From positions 1 through 59,880 of the forward strand of contig DASXMR010000135.1 in assembly GCA_036495525.1 (NCBI GenBank): a DNA stretch of 59,880 bases. The letters are read 5' to 3'. Every line of letters begins with the position of its first letter. The first letter of the stretch is position 1. The notes below the pieces were generated by a model. The model had not been told where the DNA came from, did no database searches, and worked only from the letters and a program-made list of their open reading frames with translations. Origin of the DNA: DASXMR01 sp036495525 (GTDB lineage: Bacteria > Actinomycetota > Actinomycetes > Streptosporangiales > Streptosporangiaceae). The translations under genes and the position numbers were made by a program. Below, in pieces: positions 46,579-58,151 of this stretch.

Positions 46579-46673
46579 CAGAACATCCGGCTTTGGCGGC
46601 GTTTTCCGGCTTGCCCGGCAGCTGCCATCGGCGCCCGCCCGGCGCTGCGGTCAGTGCGTGGCTGGCGCTGCGG

Positions 46674-47456
46674 TCAGCGCGCGGCTGGCGAGCGCTGGGC
46701 GGCCGGCAGCTGCCCGGCGGCGTCGGCGTCCAGCAGGAAGAGCGTCCGCTGCATTCCCCTGGCGCCGGCCGCCGGGGCCTGGTCTGGACTGGCCCCCGAC
46801 AGCGCCAGGGCGACCGCTGCTGCCTTCTCCGCACCCGACGCCAGGATCCACACCTGCCGCGCCGCGCGGATCGCCGGCAGCGTCAGCGACAGCCGGACCG
46901 GCGGCGGCTTCGGCGAGTCGGGCACCGCGACGACTGTCCGGCGCGATTCGGCGACTGCCGGGGCGCCCGGGAACAGCGAGGCAACGTGCGCTTCCGGGCC
47001 AATGCCCAGCATCAGGACGTCGAAAGCCGGCACGCCGGCCGGCTCGGCCGGGCCGGCCGCCTCCCGCAGCCAGCCCGCGTACCGCGCGGCCGCTGCTGCC
47101 GGGTCGTCGCCGTCCGGCCCGTCCGGGCCTGGCATCGCGCGTACCCGGTCCGGCCGGACGGCGACGTGGTCGAGCAGCGCAGCGCGCGCGCCGGTCTCGT
47201 TGCGCTCCGGATCGCCGGCCGGCTGGAACCGCTCGTCGCCCCACCAGATGTCGACGGCCGGCCACTCGACGGCGTCCCTGGCAGGCTCGGCCGCGACGGC
47301 GGCGAGCACCCTGGTGCCGATGCCGCCGCCGGTCAGCACCACCGATGCCCGGCCGGTCCGGGCGCGGGCGTCGGCCAGCGCGGTCACCAGCCGGGCCGCA
47401 GCGGCGCTGGCCAGCAGGCCGGCGTCCCGGTACACGAAGATCGTCGGGCCGGTCAC
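46674..47456 (-). CDS. pgl: 6-phosphogluconolactonase
   Basis: The 260-aa protein has VVLTGGGIGTRVLAAVA, the sugar-isomerase-type phosphate loop, and WWGDERFQPAGDPERNETGA. MLGIGPEAHVASLFPGAPAV and RLSLTLPAIRAARQVWILAS complete the family pattern. It hydrolyses the lactone formed by Zwf. The gene starts two bases after the opcA stop and is last of the tkt-tal-zwf-opcA-pgl operon. Confidence 0.92.
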   Translation of the reverse strand: MTGPTIFVYRDAGLLASAAAARLVTALADARARTGRASVVLTGGGIGTRVLAAVAAEPARDAVEWPAVDIWWGDERFQPAGDPERNETGARAALLDHVAVRPDRVRAMPGPDGPDGDDPAAAAARYAGWLREAAGPAEPAGVPAFDVLMLGIGPEAHVASLFPGAPAVAESRRTVVAVPDSPKPPPVRLSLTLPAIRAARQVWILASGAEKAAAVALALSGASPDQAPAAGARGMQRTLFLLDADAAGQLPAAQRSPAAR

Positions 47457-47458
47457 GG

Positions 47459-48421
47459 TCAGCCTCCCTCGGCCGCTGCCTGCTCGGCTGAGCCCGTGCC
47501 GTCGCGCTGGCCAGCCGCGGCGAGATCGGCGGCGAGGCGGGCAAGCGCCTCGCCGTACACCTCGTCCGGGTCGAGCCTGCGCAGCTCCTCGGTCAGCAGC
47601 TCACCGGCGTCGCGGCGGTGCAGCGCGACGTGCCGGTCCGGCTGGCCAGGCCGGCTCAGCGTGGCGGTCCGGCCATCGGGCCGGCTGATCGTGATTTCGC
47701 CGTCAGCCGCGGCGAACGTCACCTGGGTGATGCCGGGGCCGCCCGAGGTGTCCCGGCGGAAGGGGACCTCGAGCCGGCTGGCCAGCCACGCGGCCAGCAG
47801 GTCGGCGCTGGCGTTGTCCTGTTCCGCGATGACAGTCCCGCCGCTGATCACGCCGTGCGGCTGGTCGAGGGTCGCGGCCAGCAGCGAGCGCCAGGAAGTG
47901 GCCCTGGTCCAGCTCAGGTCGGTGTCTCCCGGCCGGTACCCGTCGGCGAGCGCGGCGAGCGCGGCGGCGGGGGAGACGGCCTGCGCTGCGTCGGTCACCC
48001 GGCGCTGCGCGAGCAGGCCAAGCGGCTCTGCAGCCGGGCAGCCAGGCCCGGGCCGCGGCCACCAGGTGACCACCGGGGTGTCTGGCACCAGCAGCGGCGT
48101 GACCACCGAGTCCGGGTGCAGGCTCATCGGCCCGTACAGCCGCAGCAGCAGTGTCTGCCCCGATGCGCCGTCGCCGGCCCGGACCTCAGCGTCCAGCCGG
48201 GATGCGCCGCGCGGGTCCCTGGCGATCAGCCCGAGCACCCGGCAGGGATGCTCGCGGGCCGCGTAGCCTGCCGCGCGCACGGCGTCGTGCTGGGCCGACT
48301 CGTCGGTCATGATGATCAGGTTCAGCACCACGCCGGTGGTCGGCCAGCCCATCTGGTCACGCACCCTGGTCAGGGTGGCCCGGATCTCGCTGGTGCTGGT
48401 GTCGGTCAGGTCGATGAGCAC
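47459..48421 (-). CDS. opcA: OpcA, glucose-6-phosphate dehydrogenase assembly protein
   Basis: The 320-aa protein starts LIDLTDTSTSEIRATLTRVR, followed by VVLNLIIMTDESAQHDAVRA and VVTWWPRPGPGCPAAEPLGL. These match OpcA, an actinobacterial and cyanobacterial factor needed for active Zwf. It has no known catalytic motif. The GTG start follows GGAAGGAAGAGG. It lies 40 bp after zwf. Confidence 0.92.
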   Translation of the reverse strand: MLIDLTDTSTSEIRATLTRVRDQMGWPTTGVVLNLIIMTDESAQHDAVRAAGYAAREHPCRVLGLIARDPRGASRLDAEVRAGDGASGQTLLLRLYGPMSLHPDSVVTPLLVPDTPVVTWWPRPGPGCPAAEPLGLLAQRRVTDAAQAVSPAAALAALADGYRPGDTDLSWTRATSWRSLLAATLDQPHGVISGGTVIAEQDNASADLLAAWLASRLEVPFRRDTSGGPGITQVTFAAADGEITISRPDGRTATLSRPGQPDRHVALHRRDAGELLTEELRRLDPDEVYGEALARLAADLAAAGQRDGTGSAEQAAAEGG

Positions 48422-48461
48422 GGTGGCCTCTTCCTTCCGGTCGGCTCGCCGCCGAGGACGG

Positions 48462-50011
<1,550 letters not shown>

Positions 50012-50015
<4 letters not shown>

Positions 50016-51121
50016 GCCGCGGCCATCTCGCTGCTGATGCTCCGCAGCAGCTCGTCCCAGGAGGCCCTGAACTTCTGCACGCCTTCCTGCTCGAGCACGG
50101 TGGTCACGTCGTCGTAACTGATGCCGAGGCCGGCTAGCCGCGCGAACAGCTGCCGCGCTTCGTCGTAGCCGCCCCGCGCGGTGTCGCCGTGCAGCTCGCC
50201 ATGGTCGGCCATGGCACGCAGCGTCGACTCGGGCATGGTGTTGACGGTGTCCGGGGCGACCAGCTCGGTCACGTAGAGCGTGTCGGGGTACGCGGGGTCC
50301 TTGGTGCTGGTCGAGGCCCACAGCGGGCGCTGCCGCCGGGCGCCGCGCACGCTCAGCGCTGCCCACCGCTGGCTGGCGAAGCGCTGCTCGAACAGCTCGT
50401 AGGCGAGCCGGGCGTTGGCGATCGCCGCCTTGCCGCGCAGCCCGGCGGCCTCCGGCGTGCCGATTTTGTCCAGCCGCCGGTCGACTTCGGTATCAACCCT
50501 GCTGACGAAGAACGACGCCACCGAGCTGATGGCGGCGACGTCACGGCCGGCCGCGGCTTCCAGGCCTGCCATGAACGCGTCGATGACCTGCCCGTAGCGC
50601 TCCAGGGAGAAGATCAGCGTCACGTTCACGCTGATGCCTTCCGACAGGCACTGGGTGATGGCCGGCAGCCCGGCCTCGGTCGCCGGGATCTTGATGAACA
50701 GGTTCGGCCGGTCCACCTGCCACCACAGCGCCCGCGCCTCGGCGATCGTCCGCTCGGTGTCGGCGGCAAGCCGCGGGTCCACCTCGATCGAGACGCGCCC
50801 GTCAGTTCCGCCGCTGGCCTCGTAGCCAGGCCGCAGCACGTCGCAGGCCCAGCGAATGTCGTAGGTGGTGATGGCCCTGGCCGCCTCGTCAGCGCCGACC
50901 CGGCGCAGCGCCAGGTCGGCCACCTGCTGCTGGTAGGCACTACCTGCTGACAGGGCATGCGCGAAAATCGTCGGGTTCGACGTCACGCCGACTACGTGCA
51001 TGTCACGCGCCAGGGCGGCAAGGCCGCCGGACGACAGCCGCTCCCTGCCGATGTCGTCGAGCCACACGGCAACTCCTGCCGCGGACAGCTGGCCAAGCGG
51101 ATCGGTCTGTCCGGACGTCAT
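50012..51121 (-). CDS. tal: Transaldolase
   Basis: The 369-aa protein belongs to the longer actinobacterial transaldolase class. VWLDDIGRERLSSGGLAAL and VVGVTSNPTIFAHAL are near the start. NLFIKIPATEAGLPAITQCL holds the Schiff-base Lys. GISVNVTLIFSLERYGQVID and RPLWASTSTKDPAYPDTLYV follow. AGGAGGAG precedes the ATG. The gene lies 40 bp after tkt. Confidence 0.96.
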
Positions 51122-51161
51122 GGCTAACTCCTCCTCCCGCTGCGCTGGCCGGCCAGCCGTT

Positions 51162-53258
51162 CTAGCGCGACCTGGCCAGGCTGGTCTTCGCGGCCTGCAC
51201 CGCCCGCTCGGTGGTCAATCCGAACTCGGCGTACAGCGACTGGTAATCGGCGGATTCCCCGTAGTGCTCGAGGCTGACGCACTCGCCCGCGTCGCCCACG
51301 TAACCGCGCCAGCCGAGTGCGATGCCCGCCTCGATGCTGACCCTGGTGCGGACGCTGCCGGGCAGCACCTCCTCCCGGTACGAAGCGTCCTGCTCGGCGA
51401 ACCATTCCAGGCACGGCATCGAGACCACCCGCGCCGGGATCCCCTCCGCCTGCAGCGCGGCGCGGGCCTCAAGCGCGATCTGCACTTCGCTGCCGGTGGC
51501 CATGAGGATCACGTCCGGCTCGCCGGACGACGCGTCGGCGAGCACGTAGCCGCCGCGGGCGGTGCCCGCCGCGCTGGCCAGCTCGCCTGACCGGTCGAAG
51601 ACGGGGATCTTCTGCCGGGTCAGGCACAGCCCGGCCGGCCGGCCCGATCGCTCCAGGATGGTGCGCCAGGCCACCGCGGTCTCGTTCGCGTCGCCCGGCC
51701 TGACCACGTCGAGGCCGGGGATGGCGCGCAGCGCCCATAGGTGCTCGACCGGCTGGTGGGTCGGGCCGTCCTCGCCCAGGCCTATCGAGTCGTGCGTCCA
51801 GACATACGTCACCGGCAGGCCCATCAGCGCTGCCAGCCGCACCGCCGGGCGCATGTAGTCGCTGAACACCAGGAACGTGCCGCCGTAGGGCCTGGTCAGG
51901 CCCCGCGCCGCGATACCGTTGCAGATCGCGCCCATGGCGTGCTCGCGGATGCCGAAGTGCAGCGTCCGGCCGTAGGCGTTGCCGGGGAACATCTTCGTCT
52001 GGTGGATCTCCGGGATGAAGGACGGCTCGCCCTTCATCGTCGTGTCGTTGCTGCCGGCCAGGTCAGCCGAGCCGCCCCACAGCTCAGGCAGCACCGGCGC
52101 GAGCGCGTTCAGCACGGCGCCGGACGCACTCCTGGTCGCCTGGCCCTTGGCGTCCGGCGGGAATTCGGGCAGTGCCGCGGTCCAGCCGTCCGGCAGCTGC
52201 CGCGCCGACAGCCGGTCGAGCAGTTCCCTTGCCTGCGGCCGCGCCGTCGACCACGCGCCGAAGGCCTCGTCCCAGCTCGCCCGCAGCTGCTTGCCGCGGT
52301 CGGCGACCTGCCGGGCGCGGGCGACCAGCGCCTCCTCAGCCGGGAAGGACACCGCCGGGTCGAAGCCGAGGATCTTCTTGGTCGCGGCGACCTCGTCAGC
52401 GCCGAGTGCCGAGCCGTGGGCCGCGCCGGTGTTCTGCTTAGTGGGGGCCGGCCAGCCGATGATCGTGCTGAGCACGATGATCGACGGGGCGGTGGTGGTC
52501 TCCCTGGCGGTGATGAGGGCCTGGTACAGCGCGTCGACGTCCTCGCGGTAGCCGCCGGGCTTGCGCCAGTTCACCCGCTGCACGTGCCAGCCGTAAGCCG
52601 CGTACCTGGCGCCGACGTCCTCCGACTTCGCGATCGCGGTGTCGTCCTCGATGGAGATGTCGTTGTCGTCGTAGACCAGCACGAGGTTGCCGAGCTGCTG
52701 GTGCGCGGCCAGCGCTGAGGCCTCGTGCGAGATGCCCTCCTCGATGTCGCCGTCGGACGCGAACACGTAGACGGTCTTGTCGAACGGGCTGGTGCCCGGC
52801 GCGGCTGCTGGATCGAGCAGGCCGCGCTCGCGCCGCGCGGCCATCGCTATGCCGACCGCGTTCGCGATGCCCTGCCCGAGCGGCCCGGTGGTCGTCTCGA
52901 CCCCCGGCGTGTGCTTGAACTCCGGGTGACCTGGCGTCCGGCTGCCCCAGGTGCGCAGCGCCTTCAGGTCGTCCATCGTCAGCCCGTAACCGGACAGGTA
53001 GAGCTGGATGTACAGGCTCAGGCTCGAGTGCCCGCAGGAGAGCACGAACCGGTCCCGGCCGTACCAGTCAGGGTCGGCCGGGTCATGCCGCATGATCCGC
53101 TGGTACAGCAGGTAGGCGGCGGGCGCGAGGCTCATCGCTGTGCCAGGGTGACCCGACCCGGCCTGCTGCACCGCGTCCATCGCGAGGACGCGGATCAGGT
53201 CCACGGTCCGCGCGTCGTCGTCCGACCATTCGAGGACGGGCTGCATCTGACTGCTCAC
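51162..53258 (-). CDS. tkt: Transketolase
   Basis: The 698-aa thiamine-diphosphate enzyme has AGSGHPGTAMSLAPAAYLLY, SCGHSSLSLYIQLYLSGYG, and the cofactor motif GDGDIEEGISHEASALAAHQ with a later DDNDISIE. THDSIGLGEDGPTHQPVEHL marks the pyrimidine domain. GTG 53258 was chosen because GGAAGGAG lies upstream and the conserved body begins soon after. It heads the pentose phosphate operon; ctaB, its usual divergent neighbour, is not here. Confidence 0.96.
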   Translation of the reverse strand: MSSQMQPVLEWSDDDARTVDLIRVLAMDAVQQAGSGHPGTAMSLAPAAYLLYQRIMRHDPADPDWYGRDRFVLSCGHSSLSLYIQLYLSGYGLTMDDLKALRTWGSRTPGHPEFKHTPGVETTTGPLGQGIANAVGIAMAARRERGLLDPAAAPGTSPFDKTVYVFASDGDIEEGISHEASALAAHQQLGNLVLVYDDNDISIEDDTAIAKSEDVGARYAAYGWHVQRVNWRKPGGYREDVDALYQALITARETTTAPSIIVLSTIIGWPAPTKQNTGAAHGSALGADEVAATKKILGFDPAVSFPAEEALVARARQVADRGKQLRASWDEAFGAWSTARPQARELLDRLSARQLPDGWTAALPEFPPDAKGQATRSASGAVLNALAPVLPELWGGSADLAGSNDTTMKGEPSFIPEIHQTKMFPGNAYGRTLHFGIREHAMGAICNGIAARGLTRPYGGTFLVFSDYMRPAVRLAALMGLPVTYVWTHDSIGLGEDGPTHQPVEHLWALRAIPGLDVVRPGDANETAVAWRTILERSGRPAGLCLTRQKIPVFDRSGELASAAGTARGGYVLADASSGEPDVILMATGSEVQIALEARAALQAEGIPARVVSMPCLEWFAEQDASYREEVLPGSVRTRVSIEAGIALGWRGYVGDAGECVSLEHYGESADYQSLYAEFGLTTERAVQAAKTSLARSR

Positions 53259-53397
53259 GGCGGACAGGCTCCTTCCGGGAGTGGGCACCAGAAAAACCCT
53301 ATCCCCGCGGCCTGCGCCGGTAACCGCGCCCGCAGGTGAACCGCGGGCGAAGAAAACCCGCCCGCTGCTCGTGCCTGCCTGCCGTGCCCGGCAGCCG

Positions 53398-54174
53398 TCA
53401 GCTCAGGCCGTGCAGGAACTCCAGGATCGCGGCGTTGACCTCGTCGGGGTGAGTCAGGTTCGCGGCGTGCGGCCCGCCCTCGACGGTGACCAGGCTGGTC
53501 TTGCCCGCGAGCCCGTCGTGCAGCTCCTGCGCCCGCGACATCGGGATCGCGACGTCGGCGGTACCGTGCACGACCAGCGCCGGGCAGGTGATCTCGCCGA
53601 GCCTGCTGGTGATGTCGTCGCGGTCTACCAGGCAGCGGAACGAGTGTCTGAGCCCGTCGTTGTCCAGCAGCGCCCACCTGGCGTACCAGCCGGACCATTC
53701 ACCAGGGCAGAGGATGACCGAGGCGACGGCTTCCTGGACCGGCGCCGGGCCGTGCTCCTGCCAGATCGTCTCCATCTGCTCGTAACCGTCCAGGTGCGCC
53801 GGATCCTCAAGGCCGGCCTGGCTGTCGATCAGGATCAGCCCGCGCACCCGCTCAGGCGCCAGCAGCGCGGCGCGCAGGCTCAGGAAGCCGCCCTGCGACA
53901 TGCCGCCGAGCACGGCACTGCCAATCCCGAGGTGGCCAAGCAGGCCGAGCAGGTCGCGGGCTGAGTCCCAGTAGCTGAACGGGCCCGGCGCCGGCGTGCC
54001 GCCGAAGCCGCGCTCGTCCCAGGTGATCACGCGGAACTCGGGCAGGAGCGCGGCGAGCTGATGCTCGAACATGGAGTTGTCCATCAGGTAGCCGTGGCTC
54101 AGCACGACTGCGGGACCGTCCCCGCCGCTGTCGGCGTAGGCAATATCGATCCCGTTCACGGCGGCAGTCAGCAT
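53398..54174 (-). CDS. Alpha/beta-hydrolase
   Basis: The 258-aa protein has VVLSHGYLMDNSMFEHQL (oxyanion region), the nucleophile elbow GMSQGGFLSL, an acid Asp in VVHGTADVAIPMSRAQEL, and the catalytic His in EGGPHAANLTHPDEV. These residues fit the alpha/beta-hydrolase triad. The substrate is unknown; the sequence resembles proline-iminopeptidase or lactone-type hydrolases. It is between ctaA and tkt, in the same direction. Confidence 0.9.
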   Translation of the reverse strand: MLTAAVNGIDIAYADSGGDGPAVVLSHGYLMDNSMFEHQLAALLPEFRVITWDERGFGGTPAPGPFSYWDSARDLLGLLGHLGIGSAVLGGMSQGGFLSLRAALLAPERVRGLILIDSQAGLEDPAHLDGYEQMETIWQEHGPAPVQEAVASVILCPGEWSGWYARWALLDNDGLRHSFRCLVDRDDITSRLGEITCPALVVHGTADVAIPMSRAQELHDGLAGKTSLVTVEGGPHAANLTHPDEVNAAILEFLHGLS

Positions 54175-54254
54175 GAGCGAAAGCTACCGCAGCGCGGCTC
54201 ACGCGCGGAAGGTACGCCGCCTGGCGGGCAGCCGGACAGTGACTGTGCGCCCGG

Positions 54255-55283
54255 CTAGCTGACCGGGACCCGCCCGGCCGCGTTGTCCAGGCCGGCCGGC
54301 GCGGTGATGTCGCCGCGGTCACGCAGCGCGAACCGCAGTCGCAGCGCGGTGATCCAGATCAGCACGGCGCCGCAGACGTGTGCCCAGACCAGCCCCGCTG
54401 GCAGCCCGCTGAAGTACTGCGCGTACCCGATGGCGCCCTGCGCGGCGATGAGCCCGAGCAGCAGCCAGCCAAGCCGCGCCGCCTGCCGCGGCACCGGACT
54501 CAGCCACAGGCACAGCGCCAGGCCGGTCATCAGGCCGCCGAGCAGCCAGCCGATGTCGGCGTGCAGCTGCGTGACCCCGGTCAGCGGCAGCTGGTACCTG
54601 GCCACGTCACGCGCGCCGGCCAGCGGCCCGGTGCCGGTCACCACCGTCCCGGCGGCGATCATCAGCGCCAGCACCCCGACCATCGCCCTGGCCAGCAGCC
54701 GCAGCTCGCGCCTGACCAGCCAGCGGGCCGGCTCGCTGCTCTCCTGGCACCGCACGTACAGCGCGACGGTGGCGGCGATCAGCGCGATCGACGCCAGGAA
54801 GTGCACCGACACCCAGACCGGATCCAGCTTGGTCAGCACCACGACGCCGCCGAGCACTGCCTGCAGCACGATGGAGGCTGGCTGCGCCAGCGCGAGCCAG
54901 ATCAGGTCGGTCCGGCGGCGGCCGGAAGCGTCGGTGAACCGCCAAGTCACCACCGACACGACCACGGCGATCACGAAGATCGCGACCGTGACCAGCCGGT
55001 TGCCGAACTCGATCCACTCGTGCAGCAGCGAGCTGCCGGTGGCGTCGCCGGGGCCCGGTGCGCTGGCGGTGCAGGCAGGCCAGTCCGGGCAGCCAAGGCC
55101 GGACTGGCTGAGCCGCACGGCCGCGCCGGTGAGAATGATCAGCGCGGAGGCCAGCAGCCCGGCCAGCGCGACCCGCCGCAGCAGCGCTGGCGACGGCGCC
55201 AGCAGCTGGCTGATCCACCGGCGCAGCCAGCTTCCCGGCTGCGGCCGGGCAGGCCGCGCTGCGCGCGCATCGAGGCGGGTCAC
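54255..55283 (-). CDS. ctaA: Heme A synthase (CtaA/COX15)
   Basis: The 342-aa protein has eight hydrophobic helices. The paired His ligands expected in this family are in HEWIEFGNRLVTV, VSVHFLASIALIA, TQLHADIGWLLGG and VWAHVCGAVLIWI. The loop RLSQSGLGCPDWPAC has the conserved extracytoplasmic cysteine pair. It oxidises heme O to heme A for the aa3 oxidase. The GTG start is at 55283. The protoheme farnesyltransferase gene ctaB is not adjacent. Confidence 0.95.
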   Translation of the reverse strand: MTRLDARAARPARPQPGSWLRRWISQLLAPSPALLRRVALAGLLASALIILTGAAVRLSQSGLGCPDWPACTASAPGPGDATGSSLLHEWIEFGNRLVTVAIFVIAVVVSVVTWRFTDASGRRRTDLIWLALAQPASIVLQAVLGGVVVLTKLDPVWVSVHFLASIALIAATVALYVRCQESSEPARWLVRRELRLLARAMVGVLALMIAAGTVVTGTGPLAGARDVARYQLPLTGVTQLHADIGWLLGGLMTGLALCLWLSPVPRQAARLGWLLLGLIAAQGAIGYAQYFSGLPAGLVWAHVCGAVLIWITALRLRFALRDRGDITAPAGLDNAAGRVPVS

Positions 55284-55422
55284 GCACCCATGGTAGGAGC
55301 GGCACGGCCCTGCGCCTGGCCCGCCCTGCCCGATGGCGCTGCGGGGACTGGCACACCGGGTGGCCTCGTTCTCCTGCTGATCGTGGCCGGCCAGGCGGCG
55401 CCAGCACCGCGGGCAGGCAGCG

Positions 55423-56397
55423 TTATCCCGGCGGGGGAGGCGGGCCGGCCGGCGCGTCAGCGGCCCGGCCGAGCGCCGAGCCGGCGCATGCGGCCATCAC
55501 GCAGCCGACGGCGGCCCATTCACGCGCTGCCAGCGACTCGCTGAGCAGCAGCAGGCCGATCAGCGCGGCGACGGCCGGCTCCAGGCTCATCCAGATGCCG
55601 AACACCCGGGCGGGCACCCGGCGCAGCACCTCAAGCTCGAACCCGTATGGGATCACCGACGAGAGCAGCCCGATGAGGATGCCGGTGCCGAGCACCGGCA
55701 GCCGCAGCGCCTCGCCGCTGCCGGTGGCTACCGCCGCCGGCGTGACCGCGACCGCGGCGACGATCATCGCGATGGTCAGCCCTGACGACCCGGCGAACCG
55801 CCGCCCGGTCGCGCGGCTGAGCAGGATGTACGCAGCCCAGGAGGCCGCCGCGATCAGGGCGAAGACCACTCCGAGCGCGACCGTCGCCGAGCCGCCGCTG
55901 GCCTCAGCCGACCCGCTGGCCGTCGTGGTCCCGCCGCTGGCCAGCAGCAGCACGCCAGCCCCGGCCAGCGCGACCCACACCAGGTCGATGGCACGCCTCG
56001 ACGACGCGACCGCCAGCGCGAGCGGGCCGAGGAACTCGATCGTCACGGCGATGCCCAGCGGGATGCGGGCGAACGACTGGTAGATCGAGAAGTTCATCAG
56101 GCCGAGGATCACGCCGAAGGCCACGACGACGGCCCCGTCTCGCCAGGCGCGGTCCCGGATGACACCCCGCACGGTGCGCCCGGTGCCGCGGCCGCTGACC
56201 GCGGCCATCAGGATCGCCGAGGACCACAGCCGCAGGCCGGTGACCGCGGCGGGCGGCACGTGACCGAACAGCCGGCCGGCCAGCCCGGCGCCGAACTGGA
56301 CTGAGACTGCTCCGGTCAGCAGCAGCACCGGCGGCGGCACGGCGTGCAGCAGGCCGGCCGGACGGGGCCACCGCCTCGACGAAGCCGCTATTCCCAC
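55423..56397 (-). CDS. EamA/RhtA-family exporter
   Basis: A protein of about 324 aa with ten hydrophobic helices in two EamA repeats: LLTGAVSVQFGAGLAGRLF, LMNFSIYQSFARIPLGIAVT, IEFLGPLALAVASSRR, ASWAAYILLSRATGRRFAG and IGLLSSVIPYGFELEVLRRV. The two-repeat layout and EFLGPLA/SLEPAVAAL signatures match RhtA-like amino-acid exporters. The tail is Pro/Gly-rich (PAGPPPPPG). GTG 56397 overlaps the stop of the ABC permease and is preferred to the longer frame, so it may be translationally coupled. The substrate is unknown. Confidence 0.85.
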   Translation of the reverse strand: MGIAASSRRWPRPAGLLHAVPPPVLLLTGAVSVQFGAGLAGRLFGHVPPAAVTGLRLWSSAILMAAVSGRGTGRTVRGVIRDRAWRDGAVVVAFGVILGLMNFSIYQSFARIPLGIAVTIEFLGPLALAVASSRRAIDLVWVALAGAGVLLLASGGTTTASGSAEASGGSATVALGVVFALIAAASWAAYILLSRATGRRFAGSSGLTIAMIVAAVAVTPAAVATGSGEALRLPVLGTGILIGLLSSVIPYGFELEVLRRVPARVFGIWMSLEPAVAALIGLLLLSESLAAREWAAVGCVMAACAGSALGRAADAPAGPPPPPG

Positions 56398-57173
56398 CGG
56401 AACGTGCGCGCGGCCAGCCCGATCCCGGCGACGGCCCACACCACCAGCACCACCAGGTCCCGGCCGGGCAGGCCGCTGCCGTGCTGCAGCACCGCGCGCA
56501 GGCCGTCACTCAGCGCGCCGCCCGGCAGCAGCCGCAGGGCCGGCCTGGCCGATGCCGGGAACGTGCTCAGCGCGAACACCATCCCGCCGAGGCCGAGCAT
56601 GACCAGGTAGAGCAGGTTGGCGGCGGCCAGGGTGGCTTCCGCGCGCAGCGTCCCCGCCATCAGCATGGCCAGCCCGCTGAACGCCGCGGTCCCGGCGAGC
56701 AGCAGCAGCAGCACCCAGAACGCTCCGGCCGCCCCGCCGTGCGGCCGCCAGCCGAGGGCCGCGCCGACCGCGATGATGACGATCACCTGCAGCACCTCGA
56801 TGCCGAGCACAGCCAGCGTCTTCGCCCCGATCAGCCCGCCGCGGGACAGCGGCGCGGCGCCGAGCCGCTTGAGCACCCCGTATCGGCGCTCGAAGCCGGT
56901 GCCGATGGCCAGGCTGGTGAACGCGCTTGACAGCACCGCGAGAGCCAGGATGCCGGGCACGATGAAGTCGATCCGCGGACCGGGCACGCTGGTCAGCGGC
57001 TCGTGCCCGAACGCGGCGAGCAGCAGCACCGGGATAACGAGGGTGAGCAGCAGCTGCTCGCCGTTGCGCAGCAACGTGCGGAGCTCGAGCGCGCCCTGCG
57101 CCGCGATCATCGCTGCAAGCGGCGCGGCGCCGGGGGCTGGCGCTGGCCAGTCCCGCGCCGTGACCTCGCTCAT
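56388..57173 (-). CDS. ABC-2 type exporter permease
   Basis: The 261-aa protein has six hydrophobic helices typical of ABC-2 permeases: LLLTLVIPVLLLAAFG, DFIVPGILALAVLSSAFTSL, RYGVLKRLGAAPLSRGGLI, VLQVIVIIAVGAALG, TAAFSGLAMLMAGTLRAEA and YLVMLGLGGMVFALSTFPAS. ATG 57173 overlaps the ATPase stop by four bases (ATGA). With that ATPase it forms an exporter, perhaps for lipids or drugs. Confidence 0.88.
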   Translation of the reverse strand: MSEVTARDWPAPAPGAAPLAAMIAAQGALELRTLLRNGEQLLLTLVIPVLLLAAFGHEPLTSVPGPRIDFIVPGILALAVLSSAFTSLAIGTGFERRYGVLKRLGAAPLSRGGLIGAKTLAVLGIEVLQVIVIIAVGAALGWRPHGGAAGAFWVLLLLLAGTAAFSGLAMLMAGTLRAEATLAAANLLYLVMLGLGGMVFALSTFPASARPALRLLPGGALSDGLRAVLQHGSGLPGRDLVVLVVWAVAGIGLAARTFRWE

Positions 57174-58096
57174 GACCGCAGCTCCCGCCCGGTGATCTCC
57201 AGGAAGATGTCCTCCAGCGTGCGGCTCTCGATCCGCAGGCTCTGAGCCAGCACGCCGTGCTCGGCGCACCACGCGGTCACCGCGGCGATGAGCCGCGGCG
57301 TCACCCGGTCGTGCACCTCCACCACATAGTGGCCGGCCGGTGATTCCTTGGCTGCACTGCCCGCCGGCAGCGCGGCGACCAGGCTCTCGGTGTCCAGGCC
57401 CGGCTCGGCCCGGAAGCGCAGCTGCCCGGCGGTCCCGGTCAGCTCGGCCGGCGTGCCCTCGGCGACGAGGGTGCCGTGGTCGACGATGACCACCCGGTCG
57501 GCGAGCCGTTCCGCCTCTTCCATGTAGTGCGTGGTGAGGATCACTGCCGCGCCGGCGGCGCGCATGCTGGCGATCAGCTCCCAGGTGGCGAGCCTGGCCT
57601 GCGGGTCAAGGCCCGCGGTCGGCTCGTCAAGGAAGACCAGCTCAGGGCGGCCGATGATCGCCGCGGCCAGGGACAGCCGCTGCTGCTGCCCGCCGGACAG
57701 GCGCTTGTAAGGTGTCCGCGCGCAGCCGGTCAGGCCGAGCCGCTCAAGCAGCAGCCCTGGGTCGATGGGGCGGGCATGAAAGCGGGCCATCACCCGCAGG
57801 TACTCACCCGCCCGCACTGATGTGGGAATGCCGCCTGCTTGCAGCATGACCCCGACTCTCGGCCGCAGCACCCGGCCATCCCTGGCCGGGTCGAGGCCGA
57901 GCACCCGGACGATGCCCTCGTCGGCGCTGCGGAAGCCCTCGCAGATCTCGATGGTGGTGGTCTTGCCCGCGCCGTTGGGCCCGAGGATGGCCGTTACCTG
58001 CTCCCGCTCGGCCCGCATGGACAGACCTGACACCGCGGCCGTACGCCCGTAGTGCTTGACCAGGCTGGCGATCTCGACGGCCGCACCTGTGCTCAC
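57170..58096 (-). CDS. ABC exporter ATP-binding protein
   Basis: The 308-aa protein has Walker A (ILGPNGAGKTTTIEICEGF), the signature LSGGQQQRLSLAAAI, Walker B (LVFLDEPTAGLDPQ) and TTHYMEEAERLADRVVIVD with the switch His. A C-terminal domain of about 80 residues follows, as in DrrA/CcmA-type daunorubicin-class exporters. The GTG start is at 58096. Coupled to the permease and likely to the EamA gene. Confidence 0.92.
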   Translation of the reverse strand: MSTGAAVEIASLVKHYGRTAAVSGLSMRAEREQVTAILGPNGAGKTTTIEICEGFRSADEGIVRVLGLDPARDGRVLRPRVGVMLQAGGIPTSVRAGEYLRVMARFHARPIDPGLLLERLGLTGCARTPYKRLSGGQQQRLSLAAAIIGRPELVFLDEPTAGLDPQARLATWELIASMRAAGAAVILTTHYMEEAERLADRVVIVDHGTLVAEGTPAELTGTAGQLRFRAEPGLDTESLVAALPAGSAAKESPAGHYVVEVHDRVTPRLIAAVTAWCAEHGVLAQSLRIESRTLEDIFLEITGRELRS

Positions 58097-58151
58097 GCAG
58101 CGAGTCTAGAACGCCAGCCGGCTCTCCTTGTACTAGCCATCGACATGGTTT

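Noticed and set aside
46572..48266. A 564-codon plus-strand frame opposite pgl and opcA
   Set aside because: Antisense to two conserved genes in an operon, with no domain.
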